Assembly (NCBI GenBank): GCA_018820005.1
Contig: JAHJOS010000254.1
Location: forward strand, 1-11,462
DNA: 11,462 nucleotides
Source: Alphaproteobacteria bacterium
GTDB taxonomy: Bacteria; Pseudomonadota; Alphaproteobacteria; Rhizobiales; Devosiaceae
Direction: 5' to 3'
How positions within the stretch are numbered: position 1 is the first letter of the stretch; every line of letters begins with the position of its first letter. A program made the translations under genes and the position numbers. The notes below the pieces were generated by a model. That model ran no database searches and was not told the origin of the DNA. It saw only the letters and a program-made list of their open reading frames with translations. Shown in pieces: positions 6,322 through 11,462 of the stretch.

Positions 6322-6900
6322 CTATTTGACTCGCACGGAATTGGACATCATGCGCCACTGATCGACATTGTCGGCACCCAGTGGCGCCCGCATGTCCAGA
6401 CTTGCTAGCTTGCCGTTGCCGTAGATGAGGAAACGCACGGCTTCGAGTCGTATCTGCTTGCTGGTGACGGCATTGGGTTCGGAGTTGACGGCGTAATCGA
6501 TACGAACGGCATCGCCGCCGTCGAGCTTGACCTGCTTGATGTCGGCAATCTCGACAGCGCGCCCGTTCGCCGTGAGATCGGCCGCATCGCCGGATGTTGC
6601 ATTGGCGACTGTCGGTGCACTGCTGGCGGAGGTAACGTCGACGGTGACGGTATTATACTTGTCAGAGAACACCGCACCATTGGCCGTATCATTACGCGAC
6701 CAGCCTTCCGGCACCTGCAATGTTGCGCCTTTGGGCGCTGTGTAGGTGATGAAAATCTGATTGTCAGGGATATCGCCCGGTGGATTGTGCTCTGCAGCAA
6801 TCGGGGCCTCGCCAGCCACCGCTGGCATGGCCGACCCGACCGCAAGCAGCGATGTCAGCGCGACGACCAAGACGGCGGTACGGTTGCGGAAATGGGGCAT
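6322..6900 (-). CDS. Exported protein, first gene of the ABC operon (192 aa; PsbP/LpqN-like fold possible)
   Basis: The N-terminus is a Sec signal peptide: basic MPHFRNR, a hydrophobic core at 8-22 and an AVA site before G30. There is no lipobox, and the mature protein has no cysteine, so it should be soluble in the periplasm. The mature part alternates short strands with a final helix. The pattern (LQVPEGWSRND at 61-71, then DKYNTVTVDVT at 80-90, then YGNGKLASLDMRAP and a closing DQWRMMSNSVRVK) recalls the PsbP/Mog1/LpqN fold. That is a pattern-level inference with modest support. It begins the operon with AGGAGA 5-6 nt before its ATG and ends 1 nt before the first ATPase. The natural guess is a periplasmic partner or substrate-binding accessory of the transporter. 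A dyad lies 83 nt upstream. Confidence 0.85.
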   Translation of the reverse strand: MPHFRNRTAVLVVALTSLLAVGSAMPAVAGEAPIAAEHNPPGDIPDNQIFITYTAPKGATLQVPEGWSRNDTANGAVFSDKYNTVTVDVTSASSAPTVANATSGDAADLTANGRAVEIADIKQVKLDGGDAVRIDYAVNSEPNAVTSKQIRLEAVRFLIYGNGKLASLDMRAPLGADNVDQWRMMSNSVRVK

Positions 6901-6982
6901 GAGGGTCTCCTGTGAGTGGTCCAGCTAAGCACGCTGGTCCCGTTCAGCTTCTCCTCGCCGCCTCTCGGTGGTCTTGCCGCGC

Positions 6983-7008
6983 CCTTACCGATTGGTAAGG
7001 TTCGATTG
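6983..7008 (-). promoter_or_regulatory. Dyad upstream of the ABC operon (CCTTACC-N4-GGTAAGG)
   Basis: CCTTACC (6983-6989), GATT, GGTAAGG (6994-7000) is a perfect 7-bp dyad, and the similarity to the copy at 1110-1135 runs on to 7008. It lies 82 nt before the start of the operon's first gene and 135 nt before the diverging YkvA gene, so it could control either or both. The geometry fits a dimeric regulator such as a TetR-family or OmpR-family protein. No regulator gene is in the window, so I cannot assign one. Confidence 0.5.
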
Positions 7009-7135
7009 AACGCGTGGCACGGCCTCTTGAATTGGAGGCTTAAGGATTACCTGCCGGTGCCCGGGCGGAAATAACGAACGGGATGTCGAGGATGACGGCA
7101 CTGGCCATTGCCTGATCCACCAGATAAATTGAGGC

Positions 7136-7540
7136 ATGAACACACGCACCGACTGGCGCCAACAGATGATTGCGTGGGCACGGTCGATCAAACGTGACGT
7201 GGTGGCCCTCTGGATCGCGGCACGGGATCGGCGGGTACCATGGTATGCAAAGCTCGCCGCCGGATGCGTCGCGGCCTATGCACTCTCACCGATTGATTTG
7301 ATCCCCGATTTCATCCCGGTGCTCGGTTATCTTGACGACATTATCCTGGTGCCGCTCGGGATTATTCTGACTGTGCAGTTGATCCCTGCGGCATTGATGG
7401 CCGAGTTTCGAGCAGCGGCCGAGGCAAGACAGGGACGCCCGGGAAGCCGGATCGGTGCTGCGGTCATCATCGTGATTTGGCTAGCGACGGCCGCCTTGCT
7501 GATCTGGATCTTTTTGGTTCGGGGGACCAGAACTGGATAG
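7136..7540 (+). CDS. YkvA family membrane protein (DUF1232; 134 aa)
   Basis: The DUF1232 signature YALSPIDLIPDFIPVLGYLDD spans residues 48-68, after a WYAKLAAG lead-in, and is very well conserved. A second hydrophobic helix at about 106-127 ends the protein, before a short RGTRTG tail. The N-terminal 33 residues are basic and probably cytoplasmic. DUF1232 proteins are small membrane proteins with no settled function. The ATG at 7136 is the first possible start, because an in-frame TGA ends 4 nt before it; GAGG lies too close (1 nt) to be an ideal ribosome binding site. It is divergent from the ABC operon and shares a 235-bp control region with it, including the dyad at 6983-7000. I see no clear terminator. 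The family call is firm. Confidence 0.9.
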   Translation: MNTRTDWRQQMIAWARSIKRDVVALWIAARDRRVPWYAKLAAGCVAAYALSPIDLIPDFIPVLGYLDDIILVPLGIILTVQLIPAALMAEFRAAAEARQGRPGSRIGAAVIIVIWLATAALLIWIFLVRGTRTG

Positions 7541-7872
7541 TCGACGTGCCCGCCGGCATCGCGCACCTCCTGCATTTGGCTATTAATGACCGCTTTCGGT
7601 TTTGAGCGTTTTGACCGCGAACATCAGAAAGGGGGTCGGAAGCGGAGGGACGGCAACGCGCCCCATTCCGGTCCTTAAGCGCCGAGATGCGATACCCCAA
7701 AACCGGACCTTGCCGCGTGACGGCGACAGCTTCACAGAAGCAGGGCGCAGATAGTTGGTCTTCCCGCACCAAGACCTGCAGGCGGGCACCATTCTCATCT
7801 GAACAGGGGATGCCAAGGATGCCCCTAAAATCCTAGTTTGCATTTGCCAACAATCACGATGGGAAGGACCAA
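7541..7872. other. 332-bp gene-free stretch with several small stem-loops
   Basis: No convincing gene is present. A minus-strand frame at 7583-8059 overlaps the better-supported small gene at 7873 and has no family features. Stem-loops seen: GGTCTT/AAGACC (7757-7762 and 7771-7776); CCCGC/GCGGG (7763-7767 and 7782-7786), which excludes the first; and AGGGG/CCCCT (7805-7809 and 7822-7826). They may form part of the leader of the gene at 7873. The segment 7585-7690, with GACCGC twice and a GACCGCTTTCGG run, has the look of a decayed intergenic sequence. I cannot prove that from one copy. Confidence 0.45.
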
Positions 7873-8103
7873 ATGTATTCTCATGCCCACCGGCATCGCC
7901 GCCGCGTGATGCTCCTGGCGCTGGTGATAGCCTTGGCAGGCGCGATCCTGACCACGATGATAGTGTTGCCCAAGGCGAAGACCGAAGACATGGCCCGTGC
8001 AGCAGTGGTGATCGAGATGCCGCGTGCCTTCGGAGGCGACTGTCGAGCCATGACAGCAAGTACGTCCGGTGTACTTTCAGCGATCCAGCTGGCTACGGGT
8101 TAA
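7873..8103 (+). CDS. Small single-span membrane protein of unknown function (76 aa)
   Basis: No family is recognised. The N-terminus MYSHAHRHRRR packs three histidines and four arginines before a hydrophobic helix at about 12-32, so the N-terminus should stay in the cytoplasm. A tail of about 44 residues should face the periplasm, with one cysteine (C57). There is no clear signal-peptidase site, so it is more likely anchored than released. The start is well supported by GGAAGGA 5 nt upstream. It is followed 37 nt later by the exported-protein gene at 8141, probably in one transcript. The coding length is short and there is no homology evidence, so chance coding is not excluded. Confidence 0.55.
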   Translation: MYSHAHRHRRRVMLLALVIALAGAILTTMIVLPKAKTEDMARAAVVIEMPRAFGGDCRAMTASTSGVLSAIQLATG

Positions 8104-8140
8104 CGTTTGCTTTCGCCGTTCCACCCTCAGGAGACCCACC

Positions 8141-8584
8141 ATGTTTCAGCCTCTGTTTGGAGCGGCACTGCTAGCCCTTGCTCTTTCTCTACCCGCACAT
8201 GCCGAGTTTCCCCGCGAAGGCGTGCCTTCGGTCGCCAACGGCCAGTCGTCTCCTTTTGTGGGGGCTTGGTCCATAGGCTTCCCGGAAGGGGATGGCATGA
8301 TCAATGGCGCCCCCCCAGTCAGCTGCGAAGCGCCGGTCATGTTGCAAGCAGACGGGGAATACGACCTGGTCTATGTGTCGCCCGGGGGGCAAGAGGTCGC
8401 CTTCGCCCTGATGGAATTTTCCGGACGCACGACCTGGCTACCGGCTGAGGGAGAGAGCTTGATCGCTGTATGGACCGGCCCGGACGAGTTCTTTAGCTAC
8501 ACCGTCGAGCTGACCACCGGACGCGCCCGCTGGGATGATCCTAGGGTCTATCGCCGCTGCGCCGACACGGGGAGTCCTGGCTAA
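8141..8584 (+). CDS. Exported protein of unknown function (147 aa)
   Basis: The chosen start is the ATG at 8141, which has AGGAG 7 nt upstream and gives a textbook signal peptide (MFQPLFGAALLALALSLPAHA, residues 1-21, cleaved before E22). The frame is open further upstream to 8069, but that start would bury the signal and lacks a ribosome binding site. The mature protein is about 126 residues, rich in strand-forming and aromatic residues, starting with FVGAWSIGFPEG (39-50). It has two cysteines (62 and 140) well placed for a disulfide linking the ends. The GAW start and all-beta look suggest a small barrel such as a lipocalin-like fold, but I do not recognise a family. It probably shares a transcript with the genes at 7873 and 8659. 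It is expected in the periplasm. Confidence 0.75.
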   Translation: MFQPLFGAALLALALSLPAHAEFPREGVPSVANGQSSPFVGAWSIGFPEGDGMINGAPPVSCEAPVMLQADGEYDLVYVSPGGQEVAFALMEFSGRTTWLPAEGESLIAVWTGPDEFFSYTVELTTGRARWDDPRVYRRCADTGSPG

Positions 8585-8642
8585 TCGGGCACGGCGCTTC
8601 GGCTGGGCCTCAAAACGCAGACAATAACCTTAGGTTCAGCAT

Positions 8643-8647
8643 AAGGA
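8643..8647 (+). promoter_or_regulatory. Ribosome binding site that favours the 8659 start
   Basis: AAGGA lies 11 nt before the ATG at 8659 and overlaps the earlier in-frame ATG at 8647. That earlier ATG has no good binding site of its own. The later start is therefore preferred; the difference is only four residues. Confidence 0.55.
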
Positions 8648-8658
8648 TGACCGCGACC

Positions 8659-9969
8659 ATGACATGCCTAGCCCAACGCCTTCTGCTCACGACTTTGGCA
8701 GTCATTTTTTGTGGAAGCGTCGCCGCTGATGACGCCGTCAACCGGGAAAACTACGTCAAACTGCGGGCAGCGCGGCTGATGGATCAGGGCGACTGCGTCC
8801 CTTACTGGTACAGCCAGGTAATGGCACTTGAGGAGGTTGCGGTCGATATCGCTCACGACATCAAGGACCATACAGCCTTGTTGTCGCCGGCGACGACTGC
8901 GGAAGAACTTGGTCGGTCCATTGCCGCGCTGGACGAAGAGGCCGCGAAGATGGCGAGCAGCCTCGACTGCGAACAGTCGGGACGAGACCTGACGAGTTTC
9001 GGCCAGAGTGTTGGCTGGATCCGCGTTCTGCGGGATATTGTAATTGCCAAGCATATGCATGTTTCCCCACCCTATGCCGGCATCGATTTCGTACTGGTAA
9101 GTAGCGATATCGATGGACTGATCATTCTCGAGAACAAGATAGGCCGGGAATTTGGCGCAGACTTCGAGTCGGTGAAGGCCCGAGCAACGCAGGAGGCAAC
9201 GGTCAGGCTCCAGTTCATGCTCGATCAAGAGAACGCCGCCGACCCCGAAAGCGAAACAGCTGACCCGTCTGCGGCCCATCAGGACGATGCCAGGCGCCTA
9301 AAAAAGCTTGTGTCCGACCTCGTCGAGCATGCCGCTGCGGAATGGCTCCTCGCCGAAAACGGATTCGTGCTGCGGTCCAGTGCGGACGGACAGAATGGTG
9401 CAATGACACTTATTCCATTTTCCGATCCGACACTGGAATTTCCAGTGCTTTCGGTAGGTCACACGCTGCTGTTAGATGGTCTCGGGGTGGCCGCACGTGC
9501 GGTGACCTTTGCAACCGACGACCAGATTCAGATCATCCTGTCCGGGCCGAACCGACGCTTCTTCATAGGCGGAAAGGCCCTCCTCACGTCATCGCTTGGA
9601 AACGGAGCGATCTTTGAAGGGAAAAGTACTGAGTGTGCGGGCTTGGGCCATGTGTGTTTCGGTTTCGGACAGGACGCGCGCGACGCCGTGAGCCGGGCAT
9701 CAGATCAGGACAGGTTCAACCTCTGGCTGGGCGGGGCGACCCAGACGCTACCAACCAATGTGATGGAAGAGTCCGATAACCAGATCAAAGGCATGCAGGT
9801 GTTGGCTGGCGAGCCGCCGCTCGGGGCCAATGCCGGGGGCGGGCAAAGCGACCTGGCCGAGCCGACCATAAACGCCCCATTCTCAGCCGAGACGGTGGAA
9901 AAATTCCTTCTTGAAATACAAAACCAGCAAGAAATTTTAGAGGGGACCGTGCCATCTCGTATCGAATAG
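8659..9969 (+). CDS. Large exported protein of unknown function (436 aa)
   Basis: No family is recognised. The signal peptide runs MTCLAQRLLLTTLAVIFCGS to about residue 23 (cleavage near SVA/A). The cysteine at 18 lacks a lipobox, so it is not a lipoprotein. The N-terminal half (30-230) looks mainly helical, with a charged stretch LGRSIAALDEEAAKM (84-98) and an acidic, probably disordered linker at 188-210. The middle (235-345) looks strand-rich with glycine turns (FFIGGKALLTSSLGNGAIFEG), and holds a close cysteine pair (326 and 333). Cysteines 46 and 104 could form another disulfide. A Pro/Gly-rich stretch (385-407) precedes a final amphipathic helix (408-428). It is the last gene of the plus-strand group. 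A 16-bp palindrome lies 4 nt after its stop. An in-frame ATG at 8647 is an alternative start. Confidence 0.75.
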   Translation: MTCLAQRLLLTTLAVIFCGSVAADDAVNRENYVKLRAARLMDQGDCVPYWYSQVMALEEVAVDIAHDIKDHTALLSPATTAEELGRSIAALDEEAAKMASSLDCEQSGRDLTSFGQSVGWIRVLRDIVIAKHMHVSPPYAGIDFVLVSSDIDGLIILENKIGREFGADFESVKARATQEATVRLQFMLDQENAADPESETADPSAAHQDDARRLKKLVSDLVEHAAAEWLLAENGFVLRSSADGQNGAMTLIPFSDPTLEFPVLSVGHTLLLDGLGVAARAVTFATDDQIQIILSGPNRRFFIGGKALLTSSLGNGAIFEGKSTECAGLGHVCFGFGQDARDAVSRASDQDRFNLWLGGATQTLPTNVMEESDNQIKGMQVLAGEPPLGANAGGGQSDLAEPTINAPFSAETVEKFLLEIQNQQEILEGTVPSRIE

Positions 9970-9973
9970 GTCA

Positions 9974-9989
9974 AAATCGCCGGCGATTT
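9974..9989. terminator. 16-bp perfect palindrome between convergent genes; possible two-way terminator
   Basis: AAATCGCCGGCGATTT lies 4 nt after the stop of the plus-strand gene ending at 9969 and 134 nt past the stop of the opposing gene at 10124. It could fold as a six-pair stem on a CCGG loop, flanked by A/T runs of only three to four bases. That would be a weak terminator for both strands. A binding site is the alternative. Confidence 0.4.
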
Positions 9990-10123
9990 CAGGCCGCAGC
10001 GGCAACCTGTGTGGTCCCTTTTCGCAGACCGATGCTGCGTTGGGCAGGATTTGCGTCGCCAAGCTTTGATCCTGGCCAACGCGGAGGCTAGGGCTATTCC
10101 ATGACTGGGCGAGGCAGCTCTGG

Positions 10124-10924
10124 CTACTGGTTGGTTGCCGTTTGCGCGGACATTCGCCACCGTCCATTCGCATCCTTGGAAAAGCAGATACCGCTTGCAT
10201 AAGGCTTGCTGAATTCCGTCATTTCAAAATTCAGGTAACCAGAGCCGCCTTCCGGCAGGTGAATCGCGATCCATCTCCCCGGTGCTTCGGTATCATAGTC
10301 GAGGCCATAGAGCAGGTTTGGCTCCAAAGTGGCAGCGACGGATGCCCCTTGCCCTGGCAGCGTCAGCACGGCGATGGGTGACTCGACGAAGAAAAAGCTC
10401 GATGTTTGCGTATCGAGCCGCTCGCCTAGAGCCGTCACGGCTGATCGATCAAAGCTGCGATAGCCATAGGTGCAGATCGCATCCTCGAGCATTGGATCGC
10501 GGCCCCACCTCTGTCCGTCGGTGAGAGCGCGGATGATGAAATCCCGTTCCGCCTTGGCGGCATAGGGCGTAACGTCCCTGCCGTCGAACGGCTGCTCGTA
10601 GATGCCGCCAATATTGTCGGCCAGGGCCGCGAGCGCCAAACCTACTGTATCGAATGGCCCGATCTGCTCGGTACGCCGCAGAAGCCCCAGTTCCAGTGCC
10701 CCATCGATAAGCGTAAGCCGTGGTGCCAGCCCGGCCGCAATTGCTTCTTGATCGCCGCGTTGCACCGCATCGAGCAAGGCGGATGCGGCCTGCACCAGGT
10801 CTGGCGGCGGGATGATGAGGTTCGCAGAGGCCAGAGGCACGGGCTCATAAGGCTCACCTGAAGTCGCCGGCAAGGCCGACGCGGCAATGACAAACATGGC
10901 GGTGGCTAGAAGGGGAGTTCGCAA
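10124..10924 (-). CDS. Exported protein with C-terminal SH3-like region (266 aa)
   Basis: I place the start at TTG (10922-10924), because AGAGGA lies 6 nt before it and translation then begins with a clean signal peptide (MRTPLLATAMFVIAASALPA, cleaved near TSG). ATG codons at 10954 and 10978 are in frame but have no binding site, and would put an unusual 10-18 residue basic stretch before the signal. The mature N-terminal half (38-110) is helical. The C-terminal part (about 195-262) follows a bacterial SH3 pattern: GRWIAIHLPEGGSGYLNFEM (216-235), then a closing ICFSKDANGRWRMSAQTA. This is the layout seen in rhizobial exported SH3-domain proteins, whose last strand also ends GRWRM. Such domains often bind cell-wall material. 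Cysteines 151 and 247 may pair. It lies 66 nt after the six-cysteine protein gene, probably in one transcript. Confidence 0.75.
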   Translation of the reverse strand: MRTPLLATAMFVIAASALPATSGEPYEPVPLASANLIIPPPDLVQAASALLDAVQRGDQEAIAAGLAPRLTLIDGALELGLLRRTEQIGPFDTVGLALAALADNIGGIYEQPFDGRDVTPYAAKAERDFIIRALTDGQRWGRDPMLEDAICTYGYRSFDRSAVTALGERLDTQTSSFFFVESPIAVLTLPGQGASVAATLEPNLLYGLDYDTEAPGRWIAIHLPEGGSGYLNFEMTEFSKPYASGICFSKDANGRWRMSAQTATNQ

Positions 10925-10930
10925 GGCAGG

Positions 10931-10936
10931 TCCTCT
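10931..10936 (-). promoter_or_regulatory. Strong ribosome binding site for a TTG start
   Basis: On the minus strand this reads AGAGGA, followed by CCTGCC and then TTG. It is the only good binding site near the beginning of the 266-aa gene, and it selects a start that exposes the signal peptide. Confidence 0.6.
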
Positions 10937-10990
10937 TCGTGGTTGACACGTCATCGCGTCAATTCTGTGCTGGATCATCGTTCGATATCG

Positions 10991-11449
10991 TTAGGGCCTC
11001 GACGGTGGTATGCAGACTCCGTCGTAGCCTCGTCCGTGGACCGATGGCATTCGGGACGGTCTCGCCGGTGGATGGCAGGCAACCACAGTCAGGCCTCCCG
11101 GGTTTCCGGGCAGGGATGAAAGCTTGGTCTCCCCTGGCTCAAAATGGGCGACCTGACCTGGCGCGAGCGTATGTGCCTGTGCGCATTCCATCGGGTTGAC
11201 CTCGCCCTCCAGGCATAGTCCGACGACAATGGGCTCATCGCAGATATTGGTCACCTCACGCGGTTGAACCTGCCCGAGCATGCCACGGGTGCAGTGGTTC
11301 ACATCTGCAAGCAGTGAGGGGCGCTGATAGCTGCCGGTCACCCGGTCGACAAGAGTCGGTACCAGCGCGGCAGCTGCCACGCCGATCAACGCCCCGGCCC
11401 AAAGTGGAACACGTCTTGGCAAGGCCTTGGTATTGCCGATAGAGAGCAC
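10991..11449 (-). CDS. Membrane-anchored six-cysteine protein of unknown function (152 aa; may extend past the window)
   Basis: The first start inside the window is GTG at 11447-11449, but the frame stays open to the right edge (residues before it read AGFA). The true start may lie outside, and GTG has no clear binding site. Residues 16-34 form one hydrophobic segment after a basic KALPRR stretch, giving a signal anchor with the rest in the periplasm. The mature part has six cysteines (53, 70, 79, 89, 125, 146), enough for three disulfides. The core VTNICDEPIVVGLCLEG (66-82) followed by C89 and TLAPGQ (94-99) has the pattern of small exported beta-sandwich proteins with N-x-C-x3-I-x-V-x2-C and a following APG turn. 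I know no function for these. It is upstream of the SH3-like gene by 66 nt, in the same direction. Confidence 0.7.
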   Translation of the reverse strand: MLSIGNTKALPRRVPLWAGALIGVAAAALVPTLVDRVTGSYQRPSLLADVNHCTRGMLGQVQPREVTNICDEPIVVGLCLEGEVNPMECAQAHTLAPGQVAHFEPGETKLSSLPGNPGGLTVVACHPPARPSRMPSVHGRGYDGVCIPPSRP

Positions 11450-11462
11450 CGCAAAACCCGCC

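Noticed and set aside
5565..6329. 254-codon plus-strand frame opposite the ATPases
   Set aside because: Antisense to two ABC ATPases with every motif intact. Long shadow frames are common in G+C-rich DNA.
2327..6900. Calling the operon MacAB or LolCDE
   Set aside because: No MacA-like adaptor is present, the permease is twice the MacB/LolC length with two FtsX domains, and there are two distinct ATPases.
7583..8059. 158-codon minus-strand frame
   Set aside because: Overlaps the small plus-strand gene at 7873, which has a strong ribosome binding site. The frame itself has no motif or binding site that I can see.
8659..8730. Lipoprotein signal around C18 of the 436-aa protein (VIFCGS)
   Set aside because: The residues before the cysteine are not a lipobox, since phenylalanine at -1 is not accepted. 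A Sec signal with cleavage near residue 23 fits better.
8668..9279. 203-codon minus-strand frame
   Set aside because: Lies opposite the 436-aa exported protein, which has a signal peptide and a plausible start. No features of its own.

Overview
The window reads as chromosomal DNA of a Gram-negative alphaproteobacterium, most likely in the Hyphomicrobiales (a Devosia-like genome is my best guess, from impression only). Coding regions are roughly 60-65% G+C. Many genes carry Sec signal peptides with clean AxA cleavage sites, and most have AGGAG-type ribosome binding sites. I see no rRNA, tRNA, CRISPR array, plasmid origin or intact transposase.

Left part (1-2326), all genes on the minus strand: the N-terminal end of a COG4280-type integral membrane protein runs off the left edge. 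A 513-bp gene-free stretch follows; its right half is AT-richer (about 46% G+C by my count over 401-660) and holds a perfect 12-bp inverted repeat and a possible IS-end relic. Next come a small exported protein of unknown function (690-998) and a COG4705-type polytopic membrane protein (1295-2089) built from four copies of one 17-residue motif.

Centre (2327-6900), minus strand: a tight four-gene operon. In order of transcription it encodes an exported 192-aa protein, two different complete ABC ATPases, and one 883-residue permease with two FtsX domains. Junctions are a 1-nt gap and then two 4-nt start/stop overlaps. The layout suggests one fused permease driven by an ATPase heterodimer, with a periplasmic partner but no adjacent membrane-fusion protein or TolC. 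A dyad (TTACC-N4-GGTAA) lies upstream of this operon, and a diverged copy of it lies upstream of the exported-protein gene at 690-998, so the two units may share a regulator.

Right part (7136-11462): a YkvA/DUF1232 protein on the plus strand, diverging from the ABC operon. Three plus-strand genes of unknown function follow: a 76-aa single-TM protein, a 147-aa exported protein and a 436-aa exported protein. Facing them are two minus-strand genes: a 266-aa exported protein with a C-terminal SH3-like region, best started at a TTG codon, and an anchored six-cysteine protein whose frame stays open to the right edge. The right end is thus rich in unassigned envelope proteins.

No complete novel defence or mobile system is visible. 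The points most worth following are the asymmetric two-ATPase/one-permease exporter, the shared upstream dyad, the fourfold repeat in the COG4705 protein and the set of orphan periplasmic proteins.
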